NCBI RefSeq assembly: GCF_020921035.1
Contig: NC_063157.1
Location: 3,348,001-3,412,000, forward strand
Source: Rhodamnia argentea
Lineage: Eukaryota; Streptophyta; Magnoliopsida; Myrtales; Myrtaceae
Length of the DNA: 64,000 nt
Direction: 5' to 3'
Part shown: one piece after another, positions 26,498 through 38,662 of the stretch
How the letters are laid out: each line of letters starts with the position of its first letter
How positions within the stretch are numbered: the first letter of the stretch is position 1
Notes under the pieces: model-generated
The model's input: only the letters and a program-made list of their open reading frames with translations
Databases searched by the model: none
Told to the model about the DNA's origin: nothing
Position numbers and translations under genes: made by a program

Positions 26498-29400
26498 ATA
26501 AGAGATAAACAGAGGAGAGAGAATCTCCTTTTCTCTCTCTACGACACAGAAGACGATGGACAGCGAAAATATCTGGTCAGAAAAAAAATGAAAAAGGTGA
26601 AAAAAGAAAAAGAAAAAAAGGTGAGCAGAGAGATTGGCGAAATGCTTTTCGGTCCGATACTTCATCGTTAAGGTTTTCTCACTCTCGAGTGGACAACTCT
26701 GTCGTGTTCGACGGAAGTTGTCGTGCATGGGCCATCGTGGCCAATGGATGGAAAACACGTGGCGCCTCACCTTCCCGACCATCTCAAATAACTTTTACTT
26801 AACGGCCTCCGTTATTAGCAGCAGCTCGCGCCTCGCTTGCTTTATCATAATTAGCGATAATCTCTCCTCTCGGTTTCTTCCTCGAGCTTCGACTCCAATT
26901 TGCCCTGTTTTCCGTATCGAGTCGAGTTCGAGTTCAACACGCTCGGGGTTTCGGGATCGATGGGCTCGGAACTCGCCACGCTTAGATCGGACGATGGCTC
27001 GACGCTCTAATTTGATAATTGGATCCCATCGTGAATTATGTCGAGATATTTCGTGGCTGATCACCGCCGTGCATCGTTAGAAGGACATATAGAATTGTTT
27101 TTTCATCTTAACATTTCGCCGCACTGTCTCGTGTCGACTCTACTAAGAGCGCTAGTTCAAGCAATGCACGGGCGTTACTCTTTCCCTCCTCGTGATTATC
27201 GAGTCGATTGTAATGCGAGCACTCGAGATGCTATTGAAGGCGCAATCATCGCCTCGCGATTATACGGAGTCCGAAACTCACGTGGTTCCTACCTGCGCGG
27301 AAGGTTTTCCAAACGTATAGAGTTGGAATGAGGTATAAGTTAGTACAGAGAGTCGCGAATCCTCCAAGTCTCACGACGTCGTTTTCTGTATGCCAAACCT
27401 CCGTGGAGGGTTTCGGTCGGTTTGGAGTTTAATGAATTGGACATTTCCTAAAGATTAACTGAGGCTGAGTCAGCAAAACTGCAGTGGCAGAGAGGCTAAA
27501 TGGATTCGGTCTTCACTTTGCAGTTGATTAATTGTCCTTTTCTTCTTTCATTAAGTCCTAATTTTGTCCTTTGAGCAAAAATTTGCTGAGCCATGACTTC
27601 CTTTTTATTATAAATGAAATCCCTCAAGTCCTTTATAAACCTTTTATAGTGAACCTCGAGTAATATCTGTATTCCAATACGATTTCTGCGAGAGGCAATT
27701 CCCATGAAAAACGAGCGGTTATAATTTTTCATGATGGGCAATATCCAAGCTTGAAATCTTGAATACATCCTATCAGGACAAATTCTCGTATTTTAAAACA
27801 TGAAACCTTCTCCGTAGACTTTAGAAATTAGCCTTGTCGATTCGGTCCATCTTTTCTTATTTTGTTTCCTTATTTCTCGAAGAGACAAGCTTTCTTTTGA
27901 TCGGAAGGCATCCCCTTATTTACAAGAGGCAAATGTGGCAACAATTAAGAATACATGATGCAACGTAAAAGCAAAAGGAGATAATTAGGGTTTCCCAGTC
28001 CAGTTCCGTGCCAAGAAACCGGGAACATGACCGGTAACAGCCGGTTCCAAAATATTTCGAATCAGTAACCCGACCAAAATCGGTCGGTCGATCCGGTCTC
28101 GTTCCAGGGTTTGTCCTATCTCGGTGCTGACCATTGCGTAATTAAACGGTGAGATAAAAGCCTGCCATATCAATTTATACCAGCACCTCTTTTTTTTTTT
28201 AATGAACCCGTCTCGATTTATCTAGAATTGTTTAATAATTTAATTTTGAGATTATGCCATGTTTTTTGTGGGACGCAACCCAGCTGTTCCGGCTAAGTCC
28301 AGTTGGCGTCCCGCGCTGTGTCTTTGGCTTCCAGCCATGGGCGAAGCAGGCGGCTCACGCGGCTCTCGCCCATAAGATCCGCTTGAAAACCACCAAATGT
28401 CCCGTCGAAAACAAACATTGTTTTTCCTTTTTGGGACCGATTCACACGATCGGAACTTGTCTTAATCTAGGTTTTGTCCCGCACATGGGCGGGCCCGAAC
28501 TGAGCAAAACGATCGACGATCTTTTTCTCCCCGATTTTGTCCCGATCCATCGTGCAGCATCGATTGGTCTTCGTGATCTAAATAAGGTCGTTCGCACGTG
28601 CGGTCGTCGTTCAAATCGCCGCGAAACCATCGTCCGGCACTTGGTGAAAATGCTCGAGGTGAATAAGCACTGTCTTTGAATGTTTCGAAACGATAGCCTT
28701 TATTGCAAGGCCTCGTTTTGGATGATCCTTGTGGCGTCAGCTTTAGTGAGCCGAAAGACAGACCGAATTGAGCACTCTAGGCATGCGACCGCCAATTTGA
28801 TTTTGCATAACACTGCGTTTTGATCAAATCTTGTGTTTTGGCTATCTCCTCATGATTTTTCCTTGTGTTTTACCTTAGTGCGTGAGATGCAAAGTTATCT
28901 TTTATATATATATATATATAACATTAGGGATGAGCAGTTTCAAGATCTATCCGAGTTCTATTTGTATTTTTAAATGAATGATTTCGGTGAATTATCAACT
29001 CTACTAACTACCACTTGCTGTTATAATTCACTAATCACATTTAGACGCACGAAAAATATGAGATATTAACAAATTAAAAATCTCGGTCATGGACATTGTC
29101 GGAAATAGAAGCTCGGACTAACGGTGCCAGATTAATTGATCGGAATGAGAAGAAAAGAGAGAAAGAAATTAGAAGAGCCGGGCCAGTAAAGTGCACCATG
29201 CATGTTCATGTAAAATCCCCACCATATTTAAAATCACCGGTTAGTTCACGGGTCAACTTCGCGCCTTTGCACGCTTTGCCTCGATTGATTAATTTAAGCT
29301 CGGCATCATTTTCTTGGACAAATGATCTGATAAAAGAGCGAAAAGTCAAATAGTAGTAGCCACTGATTTATTCATCTGTTTTCTTACCAAATATGGAAGG

Positions 29401-30085
29401 ATGAATATTATCGGTAAGCCTTCCGGTAATGCAATATTTAGCAAATAAAGTGATTTTTTATTTTTTACTTAATTGAATCTCTCGAGTTAAAGCCGATTGC
29501 GATTTCTAAACGTAACATAATTGTATGAGAAATGCTTCCCCGACAACATTATTATGAACAATACAATCTCGACCGTAGATTCATATACTATCATCACATA
29601 TTTTGCATAAAACACTCAATGATTAGTAGATCGTGTGGTCAGAAATAACCGGCGGTAGACAGTTAGGAGCTTTCTAATTTTATTCACTGCTAGTAATCAA
29701 GCAGGCTTTTGGCGCGTCACAGCCCTTGATTAAGATTCACGAATATTTCCAAATAGAAGAATATTATATAGCCTTATGGATTATATTGTTTGATCAGAAC
29801 GATGGGGCGATCCAAAAGCTCGCGACGATCCACGCGCGCTGCCGATGATTGCGCCCAATTTGCCCCTTTAGCCTTAATTCCATTTAGTTTGCACATCCTC
29901 TCCATTTTATTTATCTTTTAATATCGCCGTTTGAATGATATACGAAACCCGCGCAGATGCAAAAAGAAAAGAAAAGGATAATTGAATTGGTCAACGCTGA
30001 AAATGGAATTATTTAAAGTAGCTTAGCTGGCGTATTTCTGAACATTTTTTTTCCCTACTGAAATTATCTAAAATATAAAATTATT
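26498..30085. other. Intergenic DNA, no supported gene
   Basis: About 3.6 kb with the PME promoter at its left end. A (TA)n microsatellite lies at about 28,904-28,921. Two plus-strand frames of 148 (26634-27080) and 141 (28254-28679) codons have no family I recognise and no matching splice context. The stretch at about 28,000-28,110 has ggttcc/cggtcggtcg-type words like those of degenerate plant repeats. Nothing else is supported. Confidence 0.5.
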
Positions 30086-30570
30086 GGGTTAATACTCCGA
30101 AAAATTTTAAATTGGTACAGTTGTGATAAATTTATCTCAAATTATTATTTTACTACAAAAAATCCCAAACTGGTATACCTGTGACAAATATGCTCAAAGC
30201 AATTTTTTTATCAACAAAAATTTCAACTTGGTACATTTTTGACAATTTTACCCCATACTAATTTTTCTTATCACTAGAAACACCAAACTAGCACATATGC
30301 GACAAATTTACTCTCTGTTAATCTTCGTTAAATTGAGTTAATACAACAACAAAATTGATGCACCCGTGACGTGTACATTCGGTAATTGTCACGTGTCATT
30401 CAACTCAGCAATTTAACGATAAAAACTAACGAAAACTAATGAAGGATAAATTTGTCACAAGTATACCGATTTTGGGTAAATTTGTCAAAGGTGTTTTTTG
30501 GTGGTTAAAAAAATAATTTGGGGTAAATTTATCGTGTGTTCCAATTTAAGGTTTTTAGTGGTATTAACCT
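30086..30570. mobile_element. Mutator-like MITE with 9-bp target duplication
   Basis: A 485-bp element with long inverted arms. The left end GGGTTAATAC and the reverse complement of the right end AGGTTAATAC match and continue with alternating words (caaactggtatac, tgtgacaaattta). AAAATTATT occurs on both sides (30077-30085 and 30571-30579), a clean 9-base duplication typical of Mutator-superfamily elements. There is no coding frame. Inner sub-repeats of about 60 bases repeat the phrase 'aaaatcccaaactggtatac'. It ends just before the APUM23 promoter. Confidence 0.8.
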
Positions 30571-30634
30571 AAAATTATTTGAACAGTTCGGCACCGACCT
30601 GATCAGGACCCGGGAGGCCCGTTTAGACCACCCA

Positions 30635-30757
30635 AGCCCAAAGGGCGAGTTCGAAATAGATGGGCTTCTTTTCTGTTGTATAACGTTGACCCATGATCGG
30701 ACCGGGCCGAGAACTGGCCGACAGGATGGCCCATTAGAGCACTCAGTCTTGAGCCCA
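30635..30757 (+). promoter_or_regulatory. Cluster of Site II-like motifs upstream of APUM23
   Basis: AGCCCA at 30635-30640 and 30752-30757, TGGGCT at 30661-30666, and GGCCCA at 30728-30733. Such TGGGCC/T motifs on either strand are typical of promoters of ribosome-biogenesis genes, which fits the predicted function of the downstream gene. The assignment is inferred. Confidence 0.45.
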
Positions 30758-30779
30758 GCAAAACCAGAAAGGTCGAAGC

Positions 30780-31600
30780 GATCTTCTGCTTCTTCGTCTC
30801 CTTCTGGTTCCTGGTTGTACCGCGCCGTTCAGTCGCGAGGTCGCTTGAGGTCGCGGTTCAGGCTTCCGTCGCCGAAGCAGCTTCCAGCTCTCAAGGTACA
30901 TCCTCGTTCCTCGTCCTGCGACCTGCTGTTGTTGTCGGTGTTGTTTCCGACGGTTCGCTTCTCCTTCAGTTCTCCCACCTCGATGTATTTTCCGTCTGCG
31001 TAGCTGCGCTTCGCTTCATCCGTTGTCTCCTTTCCTTTCTTGTTTGTATCTTCCTTTTTGGCTTCGGTTGCCTGCTTTGTTTCTAATCTTTAGCTGACAT
31101 ATCGCTACATGTGGTCTGGAGTATGAGATGAGTTGACGCTGTGTGATCTCGTTCTCTTGTAATCGCGGTTTCAATGGGTCTCGAGAGCTTATAGGTTGTC
31201 GGCGCGAGCTTACTGTTGGTTTGAGTCGGGTCGTAATAGCTGTGCTATAAAGCCTGCTTGTTTCCGAGGAGTTTCTGGTTTTCAAGTGTTGCTAGTTCGA
31301 GAGTGGCGCGTTTTGGTCGTTTCCTGTTCAATTTCAGTGCGCTCGTTCGTTGTTGTGGCGCCTTTGTAGTGCAATGTCATCACACGCATCCTCATTGATT
31401 GCTTGATTTTCAGTTTGATACGTTGATTGATCAGAGCAGCAAATATTTTAGTTCTGGGTATTTAAACAGTAGCTTACTCTATGCTCGGCTGTCTATGCCT
31501 TGCCGAATTTAGATTACATTTATACCTTATACAAATTTCATGCTCGTGTTGCTCATGTTAATCACTCATGCGAGTATATTCGTGCATAACATATCCTGTA

Positions 31601-31642
<42 letters not shown>

Positions 31643-31726
31643 TTTACTTTCAGCAATCTTATTTTATCTTATTTATTGGCAATTGCCATGCTGTTTACAA
31701 TAGAGGCTGCTACCATCAAGGGGCGC
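30780..31726 (+). other. APUM23 leader region with a probable UTR intron
   Basis: A donor (TCAAG|GTACAT) lies at 30896. A probable acceptor is TTTCAG ending at 31653. A (CT)n microsatellite occupies about 31,602-31,639 just before it and would act as a polypyrimidine tract. With this acceptor the leader includes an in-frame ATG at 31688, 13 codons before the start I chose. Confidence 0.45.
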
Positions 31727-34700
31727 ATGGTTTCTGTTGGTTCAAAAGTTTTACAATCGAGAAGGCACAAAGGTCATAGTTCGGTGGAAGATAGACCCAT
31801 GGGTGAGGAAAATGGGTCACATAAGTCAGCGAGAAGGAAAAAAGGCATGAACAGGAGAGCAAAAGAACGCGATTTTGGATCTGGCAGAGATGTTTTTGGG
31901 AAATCTTCACATGGCTCCGGCAAACATGCGAAGTTCTTGAAAGGACAGGATACTAAGATTTCGAAATCCCCAATTATAAGGTGATTGGTCTTTGGAGTTA
32001 ATTTGATGTTTGATGATGGTGCATTTGTGTACTTGTGAGTGTTAGGCTGCTTACTGAACCATTCTTGCTCTAGTGATTTGTTAACATGAATTTCTAGGTT
32101 CTGTGGTTATGGACGATGATTGCATGACTGACATCCTTGCAGGAAGCAAGTAGATCCTATGACGACAAAATACTTTTCGGATATTGCGAATCTTTTTGAA
32201 AGCAATGGCGTTGAATTGGAGGAGAGATCTGTAATATGTGGTAATGCTCTGGAAGAAACCATAGACAAAGAATATGAACTGGCAACTGATTACATCATAA
32301 GCCACATTTTGCAAAGTCTCCTTGAGGGCTGTGATGCGGACCATCTTTGTGGCTTTCTTCGAAGTTGTTCGAGGGACTTTCCTCTCATCGCGATGGATAG
32401 ATCTGGTTCTCATGTTGCTGAAACAGCTCTAAGGTCTATAGCTACGCATCTTCAAGACGAAGAGACCTATTCTGCTATTTTGGAGACCTTAACAATGATA
32501 TGCAAGGTATAGTTTAGTTTTTTTCCTATCTGTTTGGATGAAAGAGCTAGCACCTGGAACTATATATGCTCTGTAGAAACTCTTTCGACCGGTTTCTTTA
32601 AAGTGGCTTGTTTGTCAGTGAATTGTATGACAAGATTGTGCATTCTTCTGACCATGATTGATTAAATGAACTAATATGAATGTGCAGTCTTTCATGGAAA
32701 TTTATCTCTCATGCCCATCAGGTGATTGTTGAGAACCCTGCTGACTTGATGTATAACTGCTATGGCTCACATGTTCTTCGAAGACTTCTTTGTCTTTGCA
32801 AAGGAGTATCATTAGATTCTGCAGAATTTCAGGGAACTAAGTCCTTAACAAATGTAGCAGAGCGCTTGAATCTTAAGACATCTCGCGCTAATGAGCATGC
32901 CCATGCCCAGCAGAATCTTGGCCGTGGATTTCCGGGTCTATTCAAAGATCTTATTGCAGGAATTCTTATTTGCACTGCAGACGATAAGACCTTGCTAGTT
33001 GATCAGTTCGGCAGTTTAGTCCTCCAGGCATGTCTCTGGCATACCCTCCTAATGTTTCAGTGTTTTTCATTTAAAGCTGGGGTAGTGTTGATAACAGCTC
33101 CATGTTGCCTTTGGGATTTGTACTTATAGTTCCCAATCCATTGAAAGAATATGCATGCATGCACGTACATTTGTGGAGAGGGAGGGAACGCAGTTTGGTC
33201 CTCTAGGAATGTCTCTGGTATACCCTCCTTAATGTTTCTCTGTTTTTCATTTAAAGCTGGCGTAGTGTTGAGGGGGGGGGAGGGAGGGAGGGAGGGGGAG
33301 AGAGAGACCTTGCTAGTTGATCAGTTCGGCAGTTTGGTCCTCCAGGCATGTCTCTGGTATACCCTCCTAATGTTTCGCTGTTTTTCAATTAACGCTGGCG
33401 TAGAGTTGATAACGGCTCCGTGTTGCCTTTGGGATCTGCACTAATAGTTCCCAATCCGTTGAGTTGACTTTTTTCTATCAAGGTCATCCTGAATATTGAC
33501 TGATTTTATCATCGCAGACAGTTTTGAAGCTATTAGCGGGGGATGATGAAGAGCTGGGGCAGATAATACCTATTCTTCTTGGTTGCAACAAAGAAACTAT
33601 CGCGGAAGGGAACACCATTGAAATGACTGTGGGGCATGAAGTGAAAAATCTTTCGATTGAAACTTCTTACAGCCATTTATTGGAGGTAAAAGCCTAAACT
33701 TGTTTTCTTCATTATTGGCATCTTATATCTTCTTCCGAGTCTTTGCTTTGGTGACCATTAATTCATGGTTCAAGTGAGTTTGTCTTTATTGTGTAATTCC
33801 CTCATTGTTGACTTTTATATAGGCAAGTACAATGCTGCCTACAAATCTATACCATCAGCAGTGTTCTACACTGCTAGGCAATATATAGTCCCTTATTATG
33901 TTCCGCTGCTGCCACTAGTGTGATTTCACTGATCATCAGTGTCCACTTCTTTTTAAAAGCCTAATGGCCTAATGATAGATATGACAACCACATGCTTACT
34001 ATAATGTCCCACACGCTTTCACATGTACGTTCGACTTTCTAGTAGCCTCTTTAGTGCTATTTACTGAATCGTTCCTTTTTTCCCTGCATAACTTGCAGGT
34101 CATTCTGGAAGTGGCTCCCGAATACTTGTACACTGATATGTTCAACAAGATATTTAGGAATTCCTTGTTCGAGATGTCATCTCATCAATGTGGGAGCTTT
34201 GTCGTTCAAGCACTAATTTCCAAGGCGAGGCATCAAGAGCAAGTATGCCTCCCTGGATGCTACTGGCATATTATATTTTTTCAATTTCCACCTTGGCTAA
34301 TATTTTTTTATGCTTTTCTTTACTTAGAAGACATATTATATTGCACGATTTCTTTTGATTGACTGGTTTTTCTTTTCCTGTTTCTTCAGCTCTATTATTC
34401 TGCACCTTTACATATTTTCTAGTGTGGCTATGTTTTAGTTACATAAATGTTTACTCTGTCTCGTCCAATTATGCCTCCTTAAATGCCACTAGCTGTTTTA
34501 CGTTTTTAAAATTTTCAAGCATGGCTAATCATTCCCGTGCATGTCTTTACTTAGAAGACTTTTTTTATTGCATGGTTCTTTTTGATCAACTGGTTTTTCT
34601 TTTCCTTCTTCTTCAGCTATATTGCAATGCGCCTTTTACATTCTTTCTAGTGTGAATTTTTTTTCTCCAGATACATAAGTTTTCTGTGTCTTGTCCATCA

Positions 34701-36671
34701 GGTGGTGTTGATCTGGGAGGAACTTGGAAGGAAGTTTAAGGATCTTCTCGAGATGGGAAGGTCAGGAGTTATTGCTTCGCTAATTGCTGCAAGTCACCGG
34801 CTTCATGCCCATGAACATAAGGTTGGTTACCTTCAAGGCAGTTTTTACCTATACCTGCTTAACAAGATGGCCAAGGGAGCCTTGTCCATTAGCCATGGCC
34901 AAAGCACATCCTTTTCTATTGTATGCCTATTTGGGTTTAGCTCATTCATAGATCTTGCTTGTTAAGTACCTTGATTTGCAGTCTCACAAGTAAAAACTAT
35001 TATTTTGTTGTTCATTTCGGTTTTTGATTTCTCATTCTTGTTTGACAGTGTTGTCAGGCTATTGCTACTGCAGTTTGTTCGGCAGATGACCCCCCAGCAT
35101 GTATTGTTCCTCGGATATTGTTTCTTGATAATTACTTCTGCTGCCAAGATCCATCCAGTTGGAAATGGCCAGCTGGTGTGAAAATGCATGTGATGGGTTC
35201 TCTGATTCTGCAGGCAGTTTTCAGATGCCGCAATGTATGGTCTATTTCTTGCATTTTATGGTGCTTTGGCCTGATATCAATCTCCCCAACCAGCTGGGTT
35301 TTATATGTATAAACTGTAGATACTTGTATGCCTTAAAGTAAATTTTGCTTGTTGCTTACAATCTGGCATCTTTTAATCCACTTAGTTTTGCATCCATCAA
35401 AGCTCATGTTATGCTCCCAAGACAATGAGTATTATTTGACATTCTCCTGCTCCTGATTCAAATAATTATTTTGCAATACTTGTTGTGCAGGAATACATAC
35501 AGCCTTTTGTTGCTAGCATTACATCGATGGAAGCGGACCATCTGATGGAAGCAGCTAAAGATTCTGCTGGTGCACATGTTATTGAAGCCTTTCTTGATTC
35601 AAGCGCTTCTGGAAAACATAAGCGCAAGCTGATTCTGAAGTATGTGGTCTCTCCACTTCCCTGGTCACAACAAATTCTCTTGCATGCGTTTGCAGTATTT
35701 CTTGGAATTTGAATCTTCTGTCTTTCTATATTTCTGCTCAATTGAACTCTGATATGGCTTTTGCATAAGGAATTACAATTTGCCTGGGTTCTTTATGAAG
35801 GTTACAGGGACATTATGGAGAGCTTTCAATGCACTCAAGTGGTTCTTTTACTCTTGAAAAGTGCGTCACTGCCAGTAATGTCTCACTCAGAGAGGATATA
35901 GTAAAAGAGTTGTTAGTTGTGCGGAATGAGCTCTCCAGGACAAAACACGGGCCTCACCTGTTGAGAAAACTTGACATTCATGGGTGAGTTAAAAATATCT
36001 TGTTTAAAATATGGAGATTTGAAGGATGCTCTGTCCTTTAGTCGTAGGTTGCACATATCAAGGTGGCAAAACAAAATTTATCTCTGTGCTGATATTTAGT
36101 TGTGTCTTGAGAAATTTCGCCCACACCTCTTGATCTTGTATCTAGTTACGATCTTGGTTACCTTTTGGTCATCACACACGGATATGAGAAACTGAACCTT
36201 AACGTGTTTGCTTAATGCAACAGATATGCATACGACCCGGATCAATGGAGGTCAAGACAAGCATCAAAACAGATGGCTTATAATGAATTCCGTGCCATAT
36301 TTGGCTCAAGTAGAACCAAATCTTCTGGAGATGACAGCTTTCCTACAGACACTGACCCTCCCAAACCAGCATTTGCAAACATAAAGCAAATGAGAAAAGA
36401 GATTGATTATCGCCTGAGTTCCACCGCACAGTCTTTGGTGAAGTCGGATTTTAAGCAACACGAACAAAGAGCTGAACATCATAGTTACAAAGGAAATGAC
36501 TTGAAAAAGAGAAAAGGTCCTGGTGAATTCAGCAGTACCCATCTTGCCAGTAAAGCTACTGAGAAGGGAGCGAAGAATAAGAGACCATTTAACTCTTTTG
36601 ACAACTCGGATAAGAAACGGCGCAGAATGGATGACCCTGCAAAGGTTTCTAAAAAGAAGCCAAAGAAATGA
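31727..36671 (+). CDS. APUM23: Pumilio-family RNA-binding protein, APUM23/NOP9 type
   Basis: Nucleolar PUM-repeat protein needed for pre-rRNA processing in the family. Coding exons: 31727-31980, 32143-32506, 32722-33027, 33518-33685, 34099-34242, 34702-34821, 35049-35234, 35491-35639, 35801-35983 and 36224-36671, all in frame, giving 773 residues, close to the Arabidopsis protein. Landmarks are MVSVGSK at the start, the DRSGSHVAE, NCYGSHVLRRLL, DQFGSLVLQ and HQCGSFVVQA repeat cores, MHVMGSLILQ, and a long lysine-rich tail (KKRRRMDD, KKKPKK) that fits nucleolar targeting. Exon 3 ends CAG|GC, a GC-AG intron, the only donor keeping the conserved LVLQ|T join. The end of this exon and its intron start are duplicated twice downstream. 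ATG 31727 was chosen because the family starts MVSVG; ATG 31688 is in frame upstream. Confidence 0.93.
32987..33462 (+). repeat. Triplicated exon tail and donor site within APUM23
   Basis: Copy 1 (32987-33144) and copy 3 (33305-33462) are both 158 bases, nearly identical and without gaps; each covers the last codons of exon 3, the GC donor (CTCCAG|GCATGT) and about 115 bases of intron. Copy 2 (33190-33271, 82 bases) is partial and has lost the donor (CTCTAGGA). A G-rich run of about 30 bases (33272-33301) separates copies 2 and 3. Only copy 1 is joined in the predicted protein. Confidence 0.85.
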
Positions 36672-37193
36672 TGTCACTTGGCATTCCTTTTGCCAAACAC
36701 TGTAACATCTGCCTTTTGAGCTGAATATCGTTAAATCTTACATCGTCCATACTTTTTGCATCTTTTTTTTAACCTTCAGTTAAGCTGAGAGTTTTTTAAG
36801 CTGAGAGTCTGAGACTCTAGTGCTTACAAATAGTTATTGGTATTTCATTGTGTAGCTGCGCAGAGAGTTGCATTTCTTAGGAGAAAACCATGTATTTACG
36901 TTCGTCAAAGAAAGCATTCTGAGAGTTTCCCCAGACAAAAGAAACCGTATTCTTTCACTATGAATTTCGGTACAAGGGCCTAGAGTCAAAATCTACCGTG
37001 GCTACAAAATTAATAGTTTTCTACTGAATAAAAAGGAAATACTGGGAAATCTTTGTGATTGACCTTGATCTTTCGGCTGCGTCTTTTAGCCATCTCCTGG
37101 AGGAAGCAGGACCTTGTTATGAGATAGTCATGCCGGATAGACGATGGAAGTTCCTTCAAATGGGTGGAAATGCGGGGCTGATGAAGAGAAAGA
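36672..37193. other. APUM23 3' UTR and intergenic DNA
   Basis: The first part is probably the APUM23 3' UTR; the rest probably belongs to the 3' side of the minus-strand peptide gene. A plus-strand frame of 65 codons (37055-37252) has no recognised family. Confidence 0.4.
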
Positions 37194-37430
37194 CTACTTG
37201 TTCTGTATTGGGTTGGATGTGCTCGGAGGTATGTGCCGAAAGCTGGAGGTGACTTTCTTGTAAGGACTCTTCCCGTCTGTGCGCATCTCCTGCGAAGCTG
37301 ACTCCTTGCCGGATTGTGAAGAGCTTTGCTGCGTCAAAACTCGACCCTCGACACGAAGCTCATTCGGGAAAGAAGAAAGAACCAGTAGCAGTAAGGTAAG
37401 TGCAGCCACTTCTATGGATTTGAGTCTCAT
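37194..37430 (-). CDS. Putative small secreted signalling peptide precursor (CLE- or IDA-like)
   Basis: A 78-residue intronless frame from ATG 37430 to TAG 37194. It starts with a clear signal peptide (MRLKSIEVAALTLLLLVLSS, hydrophobic core about 7-20), followed by a Ser/Gln/Lys-rich variable middle. The C terminus is FRHIPPSTSNPIQNK, right at the end of the chain, the layout of plant peptide-hormone precursors. The final NPIQNK resembles the CLE ending NPLHN[K/R] preceded by R-x-x-P, but with one extra residue and no GP pair. IPPSTSNPIQN also lines up in length with the IDA core IPPSxxSxxxN. Which family is right cannot be decided here. The length (78) is usual for CLE precursors. Function in the plant is unknown. 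Confidence 0.55.
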   Translation of the reverse strand: MRLKSIEVAALTLLLLVLSSFPNELRVEGRVLTQQSSSQSGKESASQEMRTDGKSPYKKVTSSFRHIPPSTSNPIQNK

Positions 37431-38287
37431 GGTTCCAAGAAATGCTCTCAATAACCAAGAACCTATGTGTTTGCTTCTTGTTCAAGAAGGATGTTTTCTT
37501 TTCAATGGGAAAACGACCCCTTGATGATGAGCTCGTCTGTTTAATCTCTTGGATTAAAATACCCATCATCTGCCATTGCTTCAAATTAGGTCATTGCGGA
37601 GATTTTACAAGATCCGGTCCCAGTGGGATCATGTGATTATGTTTGACTGTTAATATTGCTGTTGCATCAGCTCTGACCTTCAAGATTCGGCCCGGGGGGT
37701 TTGATTTAAACCTCATCAGAAGTCACGTGGTTGTTTTGTTAATCCTGATGGGGCTGAGTGCAACTGGGTCGATGCTGCATTGTTAATTCGGCTTCACAGT
37801 GCTCACTGCTCAGTGCACATTGGATCCTTAAGGCTCATGTGGGAAAGAAACTGAAGTCGGCCAGTTCCCTGTTCAGAACTCATCAGGCGTGTCTGAAATT
37901 CAACAAACCCACCAAGGATTTCAGCAGGAATTGGTTCATTTTCATTGGATTCTGATGACGTGTGCGAGTCTTTAGCAATGGTCCTAGTCAGACGCACAAC
38001 AAGCTCGCTGTCTCGGTCAATGCGATAAGACTATTTCCAATCAGGACTTATAGTGTCATTAGTCATGCCAAGTAACAATGTGGTCGGCTCATTCCGGAAG
38101 AACCGGCCAGTCACGGTGACCCTATTGCTCAGGCGAGTACCCTTCATTGGCCTGCAATCCAACGGCCAAGGTTTTATCGACTAATTAATCTCTCATCGCC
38201 TTTTGTCATCCGACGGCGGAATTTCCCCCATCATCGAAGCCTCTAAGAAACTGAATACCAACCTAGCTCTCGGCTCTATTGATATGC
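37431..38287. other. Intergenic DNA upstream of the peptide gene
   Basis: Probable promoter of the minus-strand peptide gene at the left. Only short frames of no recognised family are present. Confidence 0.4.
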
Positions 38288-38662
38288 AATAATAATTTAG
38301 GAAATTGCATTAGAAGTCTCAAAACTTGTCACAAAAGTGTAATTAAGGTCTAAAACTTTCACAAAAGTCTAATTAAGTTCTAAAACTTCCACAAAAGTGC
38401 AACAGAGTTTTAAAATTTTCAAAATATACAATCAAGTTCTAAAATTAGTCACGAAAGTACAATTAACGAAAGGACTTGATTTTATCAATTTGACGAATTT
38501 TAAGACTTGATTATACTTTTTGAAAGTTTTAAGATTCAATTGCACTTTCTTATAAGTATTAGGACTTAATTGCACTTTTTAAAAGTTTTACGACTTAATC
38601 GCACTTTCATGACAAATATTAGAACTTTTGACGCATTTATACTGTAATATTTTGTAAATTAC
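38288..38662. mobile_element. Foldback repeat with internal 25-30 bp sub-repeats
   Basis: About 375 bases. The left half repeats 'cacaaaagt..aattaagttctaaaact' and the right half carries the same phrases in reverse complement ('aagttttacgacttaatcgcactt'). The two arms pair over most of their length around a short centre near 38,475. The outer ends (taattta / taaatta) are similar but a target duplication is not clear. There is no coding frame. A fragment of the same family is at about 38-90. Confidence 0.6.

Noticed and set aside
26634-27080. 148-codon plus-strand ORF upstream of PME
   Set aside because: Overlaps the PME promoter side and has random-like composition.
28254-28679. 141-codon plus-strand ORF
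   Set aside because: No recognised family, no domain-like pattern, no splice partner; repeat-like surroundings. Could be reconsidered with transcripts.
30536-31003. 155-codon ORF before APUM23
   Set aside because: Starts in the MITE, crosses the promoter and leader donor; not a plausible protein.
38288-38662. CRISPR-like spaced repeats
   Set aside because: The sub-repeats are imperfect, inverted across a centre and lack unique spacers; plant nuclear context.
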